Assembly (NCBI RefSeq): GCF_038446665.1
Contig: NZ_CP151802.1
Span: 1,240,001 to 1,304,000, forward strand
Source of the DNA: Lysobacter sp. FW306-1B-D06B
GTDB lineage: Bacteria; Pseudomonadota; Gammaproteobacteria; Xanthomonadales; Xanthomonadaceae
Direction: 5' to 3'
Length of the DNA stretch: 64,000 bases
Shown here: one piece after another, positions 1 to 8,544 of the stretch
How the letters are laid out: every line of letters starts with the position of its first letter
Position numbering within the stretch: the stretch's first letter is position 1
Position numbers and translations under genes: made by a program
The notes under the pieces: model-generated
Seen by the model: the letters and a program-made list of their open reading frames with translations, nothing else
Database searches by the model: none
Told to the model about the DNA's origin: nothing

Positions 1-713
1 TCGAGGGTTTCGGCCTGCGGCGCAACGGCGCTCGCCTCGCCCGTGCGGCGCGGGCGCGGCGGCAGGTACTTGTTCACCGGTTGATAGCCCAGCTGCGGCA
101 GCAGGTCCACGCCGCCGCGCTCGGCCACCAGCTTGGACACCTTCGACTCCGGATCGCCCAGGTCGCCGAAGTGACGCGCGCGCGTCGGGCACGCCTGCAC
201 GCATGCGGGCTGGCGTTCTGATTCGGCGAGGTTCTCGTTGTAGATGCGGTCCACGCACAGCGTGCACTTCTTCATCACGCCTTCGACCGGGCTGTACTCG
301 CGCGCGCCGTACGGGCAGGCCCACGAGCACAGCTTGCAGCCGATGCACTTGTCCTCGTCGACCAGCACGATGCCGTCCTCGGCGCGCTTGTAGCTGGCGC
401 CGGTGGGGCACACGGTCACGCACGCGGGCTGTTCGCAGTGCAGGCACGAGCGGGGGAAGTGCAGCGTCATCGCCGGCTGCGGCGTCGCGCTGGACGCGCA
501 GCCTTCGGTGGCGGCGACCTCGTAGCTGTGCACGCGGTTGAACCACACGCCCGACGGATCCTTGCCGTAGGGCTGCTCGTCGGTGAGCGGCGCGGCGAAA
601 CCGCCGGCGTTCCATTCCTTGCAGCTCACTGCGCAGGCATGGCAGCCCACGCAGGTGTCCAGGTCGATGACCAGGCCAAGTTTTTTCTTCGACGGCGGCG
701 GCAGGTCGGTCAT
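1..713 (-). CDS. Iron-sulfur (4x[4Fe-4S]) subunit of molybdopterin oxidoreductase, partial
   Basis: DmsB/PsrB/SoeB-type electron-transfer subunit. It would pass electrons between the molybdenum subunit and a membrane quinone subunit. About 237 residues are visible from the ATG at 713; the C-terminus runs off the left edge. Four cysteine clusters are readable in order: CVGCHAC, CLHCEQPAC, CIGCKLC and CTLC followed by CVQACP. This is the standard arrangement for four cubane clusters. There is no Tat or Sec signal, so it is probably on the cytoplasmic face. It lies 10 nt downstream of the 70-residue membrane protein gene and is the third gene of a minus-strand operon. An NrfD/DmsC-like membrane subunit would be expected next, outside the window. 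The class is secure; the substrate is not. Confidence 0.9.
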   Translation of the reverse strand, partial: MTDLPPPSKKKLGLVIDLDTCVGCHACAVSCKEWNAGGFAAPLTDEQPYGKDPSGVWFNRVHSYEVAATEGCASSATPQPAMTLHFPRSCLHCEQPACVTVCPTGASYKRAEDGIVLVDEDKCIGCKLCSWACPYGAREYSPVEGVMKKCTLCVDRIYNENLAESERQPACVQACPTRARHFGDLGDPESKVSKLVAERGGVDLLPQLGYQPVNKYLPPRPRRTGEASAVAPQAETL

Positions 714-723
714 GCGTGATCGC

Positions 724-936
724 TCATCGCTTGCGGGTGCTGATCAGCCACACGCCGATCGCGAACAGCGCGATGCCGAAGGTCACGCTCGGCAGCATGC
801 CCACCAGCACGGGCACGATCGAGGTCGTCGTCCCGGCCGGCGCGAGCGGGTCGAGCACGCCGAAGCTGATCAGGATCATCACGGCGAAGGCGAGCACGAT
901 GCACAGCCAGCCGGCGAGGAGGCGGACGGATTTCAT
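724..936 (-). CDS. Small two-helix membrane protein between molybdoenzyme subunits
   Basis: A 70-residue protein that I do not recognise. Two hydrophobic segments (about residues 5-27 and 39-66) are separated by a short polar loop with Pro, Gly and Thr; the C-terminus ends in STRKR. The Lys/Arg at the start and the basic tail suggest both termini lie in the cytoplasm. Its ATG overlaps the stop of the catalytic subunit gene (ATGA, positions 933-936), so the two are translationally coupled. The iron-sulfur subunit gene starts 10 nt after its stop. Position and coupling suggest an accessory or anchor subunit of the complex; this is inference from context only. Confidence 0.8.
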   Translation of the reverse strand: MKSVRLLAGWLCIVLAFAVMILISFGVLDPLAPAGTTTSIVPVLVGMLPSVTFGIALFAIGVWLISTRKR

Positions 937-3914
937 TGCGAAGCGTCTTCCCGTTGTTTGCGGAACTGCGCGCCGTAGCGCAGCGGTGCGTCGTCGGCCT
1001 GGCCCATGTCGAGCGGCGCGAACTGCGGTGAGCTGGCCTGCGCGCGCGGCGCCTTGGCGATGCGCACGCGCAGGTCGAACCACGCCGCCTGCCCGGTGAC
1101 GGGGTCGGCGTTGGCGTAATCGCCGCGGGGCGTGATGTCGGAAATCAGGTGGTTGAGCAGAAAGCCCTCGCGGCCTTCCGGTGCGTCCTTGCGCAGGCGC
1201 CACGCGCCGCGTCGCTTGCCGATGGCGTTCCACGTCCACACCGTGTCGGGCTGCACGTTGGCGGCGAACTTCGCCTGCACGGTGATGGTGCCGTGGTGCG
1301 AAGTCACTTCGATCCAGTCCTCGTCGGCGATGCCATGGCGCGCGGCCGTGTCCGGATGCAGGTACAGCCAGTTGCGCGTGGCGATCTGCCGCAGCCACGC
1401 GTTCTGCGAACCCCACGCGTGGTACATGAACATCGGGCGCTGGGTGACGGCGCTGAGGGGGAAGGGGTGTGAAGCCTCACCAGACAACGTTGCAGGCGCT
1501 TCGCCCTCACCCCATCCCTCTCCCGCAAGCGGCAGAGGGGAAGTGATCGCCGTGCGGGTCCGGCTTTCGTCCGCGCTGCGGCGATCATCGAAGGCGCGGC
1601 GTTCGATCTGCGCCCCTTCGAAGGGCTCATACCAAATCGGCAGCGGATCGAAATACGTCGCCACACGCTCACGATGCTGCTCCGGCGGCTGCACCGCGCC
1701 ATGCCCTTGCGCCGCGAGCCGGAACTTCTGCAACGTTTCCGAATACAGCTGCAGCACGATCGGATCGGCATGGCCGAGGAAGCCCATGCGCTGCGCCCAG
1801 TCCAGATAGCCGCGATTGGCCATCTTGAAGTAGTGCGCCTCTTCGGGAATCTCGCTGCGCCAGAAACCGCCGTTGTCGATGTAGCGCTGCAACTGCTCCG
1901 GATTCGGCTGGCCCTTGGCCTCGACCTCGCCGTGCGCGCCGCGCCAACCGGCGAGCAGGCCCACGCCCGGCGCGCGTTCGTGGCGCACGATGTAGTCGGC
2001 GTAGTCGCGGTACTTCGGTGAGCCGTCCTCGTTGACCAGACCCGGCAGGCCGAGCCGCGCACCCAGTTCGATCAGCACCGACTGGAAACCGCGCACGTCG
2101 CGCCCCGGGTTCTGCTTCGCCGCGTCGAGCACGGGGTGGCGGATCGCGTCCGCCGCGCCATCGGCGTCGGAGATCGGGCGATCGAGCAGGCTGATCGCGT
2201 CGAAACGCTCAAGGTACGTGGTGTCGGGCAGCACCAGGTCGGCGTAGGCGACCATCTCCGACGCATAGGCATCGGCGTAGATGATGCGCGGGATGCGGTA
2301 GTCACCGGCTTCGTCCTTGTCGGTGAGCCACGCGATGGTCTGCGCGGTGTTCATCGACGAATTCCAGCTCATGTTCGCCATGAACATCATCAGCGTGTCG
2401 ATCCGGTACGGATCGCCCGCCCATGCGTTGCGGATCACGGTGTGCATCATCCCGTGGGCCGACAGCGGATACGCCCACGAGAATGCATGGTCGATGCGGC
2501 GCGGCTGCCCGGCGTCGTCGACGACCAGATCCTCCGGCCCGTGCACGAAACCCAGCGGCGCCGCGTCGAGCACGCCGTTGGCCTGGCGCGCCTTGCCGGG
2601 CCGGTTCGGCGGCGGCAGCGGCTTGGGGAAGGGCGGCTGATAGCGGAACGAACCCGGCGCATCCACCGCGCCCAGCAGCAATTGCAGCAGGTGCAACGCG
2701 CGGCAAGTGTGGAAGCCGTTGCTGTGCGCGCTGATGCCGCGCATGGCGTGCATCGACACCGGACGGCCCTGCATTTCCGCGTGCTCGCGGCCCCAGGCGT
2801 CGGTCCAGCGGATCGGCAGCGTGAACGCGCGATCGAACGCGGCCTGCGCCAGCTCGCGCGCGATGCGGCGGATGGTGTCGGCGGGAATGCCGCAGCGTTC
2901 GCTCACCGCATCGGGCGAGTACTGCGGGTCGAGGTAACGCTCGGCGACGAGATGGAACGACGGCACCGCGGTGCGACCGTCGCGCAGCGTGTACTCGCCG
3001 ACCACGCGCGGACTGATGCCGACCTCGTCGGCGCGTGCGAAACGGTGCGAATCCACCGCGCACAGCGGATGCCCGTCGAGGTCGCGCGCGAACAGGCCGT
3101 CTTCCGCGCCGCCGGGGTCGCGCACCACCAGCCAGTGCGCGTTGGTGTAACGCACCAGGTAGTCCAGGTCGATGCGATCGGCCTTGAGCAGCTCGTGCAC
3201 CAGCGCGAAGGCGAACAGCCCGTCGGTGCCGGGCCGGATGCCGATCCACTCGTCGGCGATGGCGCCGTAGCCCGAGCGCACCGGATTGACCGCGACGATC
3301 TTCGCGCCGCGCGCCTTGAGCTTGCCCAGGCCGAGCTTGATCGGATTGGAGTCGTGGTCTTCGGCCACGCCCCACAGCATCAGGTACTGCGTGTGGTCCC
3401 AGTCGGGCTCGCCGAATTCCCAGAAGCTGCCGCCGACGGTGTACAGCCCGCCCGCGGCCATGTTCACCGAGCAGAAGCCGCCGTGCGCGGCGTAGTTGAC
3501 CGTGCCGAACTGCTGCGCCCACCAGCCGGTCAACGCCTGCGACTGGTCGCGGCCGGTGAAGAAGGCCAGCTCGTCGGGATTGCGCTCGCGGATCGGCTCA
3601 AGCCACGAGGTGGCGATCTGCAGCGCCTGGTCCCATTCGATCTGGCGGAACTCGCCCGAACCGCGCTCGCCCACGCGCAGCAGCGGCTTGTCCAGCCGCG
3701 CGGGCGAGTAGTGCTGCATGATCCCGGCCGAGCCCTTGGCGCAGAGCACGCCCTGGTTCACCGGGTGATCGGGATTGCCCTGGATGTAGCGGATCTGCCC
3801 GTCCTTCAGCCAGACCTTGATGCCGCAACGGCAGGCGCACATGTAGCACGTCGTGGTCTTGACCTCGTCGCCGATGACGGGCGAGGTGTCGATGGCTGGC
3901 TGGGGCGCGCGCAT
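933..3914 (-). CDS. Molybdopterin (bis-MGD) oxidoreductase, catalytic subunit, SoeA/PsrA-like
   Basis: About 993 residues, DMSO-reductase superfamily. The N-terminus has a [4Fe-4S] site (C23, C26, C30 plus a cysteine in the LCAKGSA motif). C148 in GGFCSVNMA sits where the group with cysteine as Mo ligand (polysulfide, thiosulfate, formate, sulfite) has its ligand. A molybdopterin-dinucleotide-binding C-terminal domain follows. There is no twin-arginine signal, so the enzyme should face the cytoplasm, as SoeA sulfite:quinone oxidoreductase does; the substrate remains unproven. I chose the ATG at 3914 rather than the GTG at 3950, because the earlier start would overlap the neighbouring gene. 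Residues about 790-806 are translated from a palindromic intergenic repeat inserted in frame between the catalytic body and the C-terminal domain (see findings). It overlaps the downstream 70-residue gene by 4 nt. Confidence 0.9.
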   Translation of the reverse strand: MRAPQPAIDTSPVIGDEVKTTTCYMCACRCGIKVWLKDGQIRYIQGNPDHPVNQGVLCAKGSAGIMQHYSPARLDKPLLRVGERGSGEFRQIEWDQALQIATSWLEPIRERNPDELAFFTGRDQSQALTGWWAQQFGTVNYAAHGGFCSVNMAAGGLYTVGGSFWEFGEPDWDHTQYLMLWGVAEDHDSNPIKLGLGKLKARGAKIVAVNPVRSGYGAIADEWIGIRPGTDGLFAFALVHELLKADRIDLDYLVRYTNAHWLVVRDPGGAEDGLFARDLDGHPLCAVDSHRFARADEVGISPRVVGEYTLRDGRTAVPSFHLVAERYLDPQYSPDAVSERCGIPADTIRRIARELAQAAFDRAFTLPIRWTDAWGREHAEMQGRPVSMHAMRGISAHSNGFHTCRALHLLQLLLGAVDAPGSFRYQPPFPKPLPPPNRPGKARQANGVLDAAPLGFVHGPEDLVVDDAGQPRRIDHAFSWAYPLSAHGMMHTVIRNAWAGDPYRIDTLMMFMANMSWNSSMNTAQTIAWLTDKDEAGDYRIPRIIYADAYASEMVAYADLVLPDTTYLERFDAISLLDRPISDADGAADAIRHPVLDAAKQNPGRDVRGFQSVLIELGARLGLPGLVNEDGSPKYRDYADYIVRHERAPGVGLLAGWRGAHGEVEAKGQPNPEQLQRYIDNGGFWRSEIPEEAHYFKMANRGYLDWAQRMGFLGHADPIVLQLYSETLQKFRLAAQGHGAVQPPEQHRERVATYFDPLPIWYEPFEGAQIERRAFDDRRSADESRTRTAITSPLPLAGEGWGEGEAPATLSGEASHPFPLSAVTQRPMFMYHAWGSQNAWLRQIATRNWLYLHPDTAARHGIADEDWIEVTSHHGTITVQAKFAANVQPDTVWTWNAIGKRRGAWRLRKDAPEGREGFLLNHLISDITPRGDYANADPVTGQAAWFDLRVRIAKAPRAQASSPQFAPLDMGQADDAPLRYGAQFRKQREDASQ
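1498..1546 (-). repeat. Palindromic repeat (family A) inside a coding sequence
   Basis: The + strand reads CCCTCACCCCATCCCTCTCCCGC followed by AAGCGGCAGAGGGGAAG, in two adjoining pieces. This is the same CTCTCCCGC/GCGGGAGAGGGG palindrome with a CCTCACCCC flank seen at 10938, 36033, 36112, 59917 and 62725. Here it is in frame on the minus strand and read as SPLPLAGEGWGEG inside the molybdoenzyme. The stem has one mismatch (GGCAGAGGGG), consistent with an older insertion. Confidence 0.85.
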
Positions 3915-3937
3915 CCCGACATTGTGCCTGCGTGCGG

Positions 3938-4552
3938 CTAGGGGCGACACAGTCGGCGTTCGTAATCCAGCTGTTGCTGCAATGCGGCGCTGTCGCCGTC
4001 CAGGGCCAGATCGCCGATGTTTCGACGATTCTCGCGGCAGGGCTCGTCCGGATCGCGACCGCCGAACATCCGGCCGATGCCGTTGACGACCGTGGCCACG
4101 CTGGTCTGCGTGCGCATGCGGAAGCGTTCGCGGCCTTCGCCGGGCAGGCGCGCGCTGCGGTTGGCGAAGGGGTCCGCAGACGTCGGCGCGACAGGCTCGG
4201 CGCGCGCCTGCGACAGGTACACCGCCGAGAGCGTGCGGCCGCCGGTGGGCGCGTTCGCGGTCGGCGTTTCCGGCTCGTTCACGGAGCGGGCGTCGCGCGC
4301 GGGAGGAGCGGTGGCGCGCCCGGTCGTGCGCGCTGCGCGGCGTTGCGATTCGTGACGGACGTCGTCAGTCGGCGCGGATGGGCGCACGATCCATGTCACT
4401 TCGATGGAGGTCGCCGCCACGCGCGCCGGCGCGGGCACGGGCGCGGGCCGCATCAGCCGCGCCAGGCTCCAGAACATCCCGAACGTCACCGTTACCGCCA
4501 CTCCCGCCGCCAGCGCGGCTTCCCATCGCGTTCCCTGCGCCGAATCCATCAC
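3938..4552 (-). CDS. Unknown membrane-anchored protein
   Basis: 204 residues, not recognised. A single hydrophobic segment at about residues 12-32 follows a short N-terminus (ALAAGVAVTVTF), giving the topology of a signal anchor with the rest in the periplasm. Residues 34-115 are rich in Pro, Ala, Arg and Thr with no clear fold. A short, less biased stretch near the C-terminus (VVNGIGRMFGGRDPDEPC and a cysteine-containing tail ending RRLCRP) looks more ordered. The layout recalls TonB-like or linker proteins, but no TonB C-terminal motif is visible. It lies 23 nt upstream of the molybdoenzyme start on the same strand and could be co-transcribed with it. Confidence 0.6.
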   Translation of the reverse strand: MMDSAQGTRWEAALAAGVAVTVTFGMFWSLARLMRPAPVPAPARVAATSIEVTWIVRPSAPTDDVRHESQRRAARTTGRATAPPARDARSVNEPETPTANAPTGGRTLSAVYLSQARAEPVAPTSADPFANRSARLPGEGRERFRMRTQTSVATVVNGIGRMFGGRDPDEPCRENRRNIGDLALDGDSAALQQQLDYERRLCRP

Positions 4553-4672
4553 GCCCCCTGACGTCGTGGCCGCAGTATCGTGGGCACCCGGTTAAACCGG
4601 AGTTAGCCGGGCGCTGGCAGTCATCGGGGCGCGGTGCGATCCTTTCTCTCCGCATTCTTCGACCCGCGAGCC

Positions 4673-5641
4673 ATGGAACGCATCGAACGCATCCACGCCC
4701 TGCACCGCATCCTCAGCGCCGCGCGCTACCCGGTCACGGTGCAGCGGCTGCAGGAAGATCTGGAGTGTTCGCGCGCGACGGTCTACCGCGACCTGGCCTA
4801 TCTGCGCGATTACCTGATGGCGCCGGTGGTGGGCAACGGCGAGGCGGGTTTCCGCTACGACCACAGCGAAGGCGAACGCTTCGAACTGCCCGGCCTGTGG
4901 CTGAGTTCGGAAGAACTGCATTCGCTGCTGGCCGCGCAACAGCTGCTGGTGCGCAGCGGCGGCGGCGTGCTGTCCAACGCACTGGCGCCGTTGCAGCACC
5001 GCATCGAGAAGCTGCTGGACGAACACGCCGGCGGCCGGCGCGTGCCGGTGGAGCGCGTGCGCGTGATCCCGCACCGCACGCGGCGCCTGGACGAAACCGC
5101 CTTCCGCACCGTCGCCACGGCGGTGCTCGATCGCAAGCAGCTGAGCTTCGAATACCGCGCGCGTTCCACCGACGAGCAGACGCGTCGCCTCGTCTCGCCG
5201 CAGCGCCTGACGCATTACCGCGAGAACTGGTACCTGGACGCCTGGGACCACAACCGCGAGGCGCTACGCAGCTTCGCCGTGGATCGCATCAGCTCGGCCA
5301 AGCTCGGCGAGGACGCGGCGCGCGACCTCCCCGACGAGCAGCTCGACCAGCATCTGGCGTCGAGCTACGGCATCTTCTCCGGCACGCCGAAGGGCTGGGC
5401 GACGATCGTGTTCACGCCGAAGGCGGCGCGCTGGGTGGCCGACGAGCACTGGCATTCGCAGCAGCAGGGGCGCTTCCTGCCCGACGGCCGTTACGAGCTG
5501 AAGGTGCCTTACAGCGCCGGCCGCGAACTGCTGATGGACGTGATGCATTACGGCAGCGATGCGGAAATCGTCGAGCCGCAGGTGCTGCGCGAGCAGGCGC
5601 GGGCGTTGTTGCAGTTGGCGTTGAGCAATTACGAGCGCTGA
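4673..5641 (+). CDS. HTH-WYL (YafY-type) transcriptional regulator
   Basis: 322 residues. An N-terminal helix-turn-helix (about residues 2-60: MERIERIHALHRIL, then CSRATVYRDLAYLRDY) is followed by a WYL domain (about 125-230). The diagnostic H-R-E-N-WYL-D-A-W-D segment (HYRENWYLDAWD) and the downstream F-A-V-D-R-I segment are both present, and a WCX-type C-terminal extension follows. WYL proteins bind small or nucleic-acid ligands and control transcription. The start is the ATG at 4673; an in-frame ATG at 4634 would add 13 untypical residues. The neighbours are unknown small membrane proteins and no defence genes are nearby, so no target can be proposed. Confidence 0.88.
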   Translation: MERIERIHALHRILSAARYPVTVQRLQEDLECSRATVYRDLAYLRDYLMAPVVGNGEAGFRYDHSEGERFELPGLWLSSEELHSLLAAQQLLVRSGGGVLSNALAPLQHRIEKLLDEHAGGRRVPVERVRVIPHRTRRLDETAFRTVATAVLDRKQLSFEYRARSTDEQTRRLVSPQRLTHYRENWYLDAWDHNREALRSFAVDRISSAKLGEDAARDLPDEQLDQHLASSYGIFSGTPKGWATIVFTPKAARWVADEHWHSQQQGRFLPDGRYELKVPYSAGRELLMDVMHYGSDAEIVEPQVLREQARALLQLALSNYER

Positions 5642-5955
5642 GGCGCGGGCGCAGTAGCAGCACGCGCAGGCAGTCGCGGAGCATCGGGTCGGGGTCGTAC
5701 GTGTCCCCGTTCGTCCTGAGCGAAGCGAAGTCGAAGGGCGGACGGGCCGTGATGCCCGCTCATCCTTCGACTTCGGCGCTTCGCGCCTACGCTCAGGACG
5801 AACGGAGTGGGGTGAGGTGGGCAGGGTCAGACCAGCCCTTGGGCCAGGAGGTGCGAGGGCAGGGGTGCGTGCCGCGTGTGGTCTCCCGGCAGACCGTCGC
5901 AACCCATGAGATCCTCCCGCCGCACGCTGGCCCCATCGTCCACGGAGCCCGTGCC
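5642..5955. other. Gene-free gap holding a large inverted repeat
   Basis: 314 nt between the WYL regulator and a small membrane-protein gene. Nearly one third is the long hairpin at 5708-5805. I see no credible coding region in the rest. The leader before 5956 lacks a clear Shine-Dalgarno. Confidence 0.7.
5708..5805. repeat. Long inverted repeat (family E, TTCGTCCTGAGCGAAG type)
   Basis: The left arm CGTTCGTCCTGAGCGAAGCG continues into AAGTCGAAGG, and is matched by a right arm reading CCTTCGACTTCGGCGCTTCG then CTCAGGACGAACGG. Arms of about 30-45 nt flank a GC-rich loop (GGACGGGCCGTGATGCCC). This sequence type is a widespread intergenic repeat in several proteobacterial groups. In RNA it would form a long stable hairpin downstream of the WYL gene and could act as a terminator or mRNA-stabilising element. 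Confidence 0.8.
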
Positions 5956-6258
5956 ATGCAGCCGACCCGCCCCTCGATCCACCCCGACCTCGACGTCCTG
6001 ATGCGTCATGCCGTCGCCATCGGCGTGGCGATCGTGTTGCTGTTGCCGGCCGCGCGCGGTTTCAGCCCCACCTTCGGCTGGATGCCGCTGTGGCTGGTGG
6101 CGATGCCGCTGGCCGCGTGGTGGGCGCTGCACCGCTTCCGCCTGCCCGCGCGCGAGGCCGACGAGGCCGCCACCGTACGCACGCGTCGCCGCAGCGGCGC
6201 CCAGGCGCGTCGCCGCCGGCCGTCGGTGCTGCATCGTCGCCACTCGCAGGCGGCCTGA
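5956..6258 (+). CDS. Small two-helix membrane protein, unknown
   Basis: 100 residues, not recognised. Two hydrophobic segments (about residues 18-33 and 41-58, the second rich in Trp) are followed by a strongly basic tail with RTRRRSG and RRRRPS clusters. The tail is presumably cytoplasmic by the positive-inside rule and could contact nucleic acid or acidic lipid head groups. The start is the ATG at 5956. GC-rich codon choice and the sharply defined hydrophobic blocks support it as real. The same reading frame continues upstream through the WYL gene, but that part is only a shadow. No function is proposed. Confidence 0.6.
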   Translation: MQPTRPSIHPDLDVLMRHAVAIGVAIVLLLPAARGFSPTFGWMPLWLVAMPLAAWWALHRFRLPAREADEAATVRTRRRSGAQARRRRPSVLHRRHSQAA

Positions 6259-6410
6259 GCCCCCAGCCGGGCCGGCCGCCGGCCCGAAGACGGGTTCGAA
6301 CGAGCCCTGCGACGTCGTACACCACCCGCGCCCCGTCCGGCCCCCGTCCGCCCGGCGGGCCGCGCGCGCTGTGCTAGGTTTCCGGCTCCGATCACCACGC
6401 CTGAACGCCG

Positions 6411-8531
6411 ATGCCGAAGTTGTCGCTTGCCTGCCAGACCCTGGCGATCTCCGCAGGTTTTGCCGTCGCCTCGCTGGCCGGCGCCGCACCCGCCAAGGAG
6501 TCCCCCGCCGTGTCCGCCGATCCCTATGCCTGGCTTGAAGATGTCACCGGCGAGCGTTCGCTCGACTGGGTCAAGGCGCATAACGCGCAGGCCGAGGCCG
6601 AACTGGCGTCCACGCCGCAGTTCAAGCAGCTGGAATCCGACATCCGCGCCATCCTCGATTCCGACGCCAAGATCCCGGGCGTGGAGAAGATCGGCGAGTA
6701 CTACTACAACTTCTGGAAGGACAAGCAGCACGAGCGCGGCCTGTGGCGGCGCACGACGCTGGAGGAATACCGCAAGGAGAAGCCGCGCTGGGAAACGGTC
6801 ATCGACCTGGACGCGCTGAACAAGTCCGAGAACGAAAACTGGGTCTGGCACGGCGTGGATTGCCTGCGCCCGGACTACACGCGCTGCCTGATCGCGCTCT
6901 CGCGCGGCGGCGCCGATGCCGACGTCACCCGCGAGTTCGACCTGTCCACCAAGAGCTGGGTGAAGGACGGCTTCTTCCGCGCCGAGGCCAAGGGCGCGCT
7001 GGGCTGGATCGACCGCGACACCGTGTACGTCTACACCGACTTCGGTGCCGACTCGATGACCAGCTCGGGCTACCCGCGCATCGTCAAGGAATGGAAGCGC
7101 GGTACGCCGATCGAGCAGGCGCGCGTGGTGTACGAAGGCAAGCCGACCGACATGTACATCGCGGCGTTGCGCGATCACACGCCGGGCTTCGAGCGCGATT
7201 TCGTCAGCCGCACGCTGGCGTTCTACAACGACGAACTCTATCTGCGGAAGGCAGATGGCTCGCTGGCGAAGATTGACGCGCCCAACTCCGCCAACAAGTC
7301 CGCGCACCGCGAGTGGCTGTTGCTGGAGCTGCGCGAGCCCTATGAAGCCGGCGGCAAGACCTGGCCGGCCGGCAGCCTCGTCGCCACGAAGTTCGACGAC
7401 TTCATGGCCGGCAAGCGCGAGTTCACCGCGCTGTTCACGCCGACCGAGCAGACCTCGCTGTCCAGCTACACCTGGACGAAGTCGCGCCTGGTGCTGAACG
7501 TGCTGGACGACGTGAAGAACCGCCTGAGCGTGCTGACGCCGGGCGCGGGCGAATGGACGCGCAAGGAATTCACCGGCGCGCCGACCTTCGGCACGCTGGC
7601 GGTGTCGGCGGTGGATCCGGACGAAAGCGACGCGGTCTGGCTCACCGCCACCGACTACCTCACGCCGACGACGCTGTCGCTGGCGCAGCTGGGGTCGAAG
7701 CCGGAAGTCCTGAAGACGATGCCGGTGTTCTTCGATGCGTCCCGGGATGCGATCGAACAGCACTTCGCCACGTCCAAGGACGGCACGCGCGTGCCGTACT
7801 TCCTGGTGCGCCCGAAGAACCTGGCCTTCGACGGCAAGGCGCCGACGCTGCTGTACGGCTACGGCGGCTTCGAGATCTCGCTGACGCCCGCGTATTCCGG
7901 CGGCGTCGGCAAGGGCTGGCTCGAGAAAGGCGGCGTGTACGCGGTCGCGAACATCCGCGGCGGCGGCGAGTACGGCCCGCGCTGGCACCAGGCCGCGCTG
8001 AAGGCCAATCGCCACAAGGCCTACGAGGACTTCGCCGCGGTCGCGCAGGACCTGATCGCGCGCAAGGTGACCTCGACCCCGCACCTGGGCATCCAGGGCG
8101 GCAGCAACGGCGGCCTGCTCACCGGCAACATGCTCACGCAGTACCCGGAGCTGTTCGGCGCGGTGGTCGTGCAGGTGCCGCTGCTGGACATGAAGCGCTA
8201 CAGCCACCTGCTGGCCGGCGCCTCGTGGATGGCCGAGTACGGCGATCCGGACACGGCCGACTGGGATTACATCCGCACCTTCTCGCCGTACCACCTGTTC
8301 GACGCGAAGCGCACCTATCCGCCGGCGCTGTTCATGACCTCCACGCGCGACGACCGCGTGCACCCGGGCCATGCACGCAAGATGGCGGCGAAGATGCTCG
8401 ACGCCGGCAAGGACGTGCGCTACTACGAGAACATCGAGGGCGGCCACGGCGGTTCGGCCAACAACGCCCAGGCGGCGCATATGAGTGCGTTGGCGTTTAC
8501 GTTCCTGTGGAATGAATTGAGCGGCAAGTAA
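6411..8531 (+). CDS. Secreted prolyl oligopeptidase (S9A family)
   Basis: 706 residues. A Sec signal peptide at about 1-28 ends SLAGAAPA, so the enzyme is probably periplasmic or secreted. The seven-bladed propeller spans about residues 35-440 and begins with the family hallmark DPYAWLEDV. The C-terminal alpha/beta-hydrolase domain has the triad S565 (GGSNGG), aspartate 647 or 648 (TRDDRV) and H679 (GGHGG). It cleaves after proline in short peptides. Length matches the family. It sits immediately before a second S9 peptidase but is separated from it by about 250 nt of palindromic repeat, so it is probably a separate transcript. A short GC hairpin at the stop codon (8520-8537) may end it. Confidence 0.93.
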   Translation: MPKLSLACQTLAISAGFAVASLAGAAPAKESPAVSADPYAWLEDVTGERSLDWVKAHNAQAEAELASTPQFKQLESDIRAILDSDAKIPGVEKIGEYYYNFWKDKQHERGLWRRTTLEEYRKEKPRWETVIDLDALNKSENENWVWHGVDCLRPDYTRCLIALSRGGADADVTREFDLSTKSWVKDGFFRAEAKGALGWIDRDTVYVYTDFGADSMTSSGYPRIVKEWKRGTPIEQARVVYEGKPTDMYIAALRDHTPGFERDFVSRTLAFYNDELYLRKADGSLAKIDAPNSANKSAHREWLLLELREPYEAGGKTWPAGSLVATKFDDFMAGKREFTALFTPTEQTSLSSYTWTKSRLVLNVLDDVKNRLSVLTPGAGEWTRKEFTGAPTFGTLAVSAVDPDESDAVWLTATDYLTPTTLSLAQLGSKPEVLKTMPVFFDASRDAIEQHFATSKDGTRVPYFLVRPKNLAFDGKAPTLLYGYGGFEISLTPAYSGGVGKGWLEKGGVYAVANIRGGGEYGPRWHQAALKANRHKAYEDFAAVAQDLIARKVTSTPHLGIQGGSNGGLLTGNMLTQYPELFGAVVVQVPLLDMKRYSHLLAGASWMAEYGDPDTADWDYIRTFSPYHLFDAKRTYPPALFMTSTRDDRVHPGHARKMAAKMLDAGKDVRYYENIEGGHGGSANNAQAAHMSALAFTFLWNELSGK

Positions 8532-8544
8532 GCCGCTGCTGTTT

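Noticed and set aside
933..3914. Periplasmic DMSO or nitrate reductase
   Set aside because: No twin-arginine leader is present at any plausible start, and the residue at the Mo site is cysteine, not serine or aspartate.
4673..5641. WYL regulator as marker of a phage-defence island (BrxR/CapW type)
   Set aside because: No nuclease, methyltransferase, helicase or cyclic-nucleotide gene is near; the neighbours are a respiratory operon and small membrane proteins.
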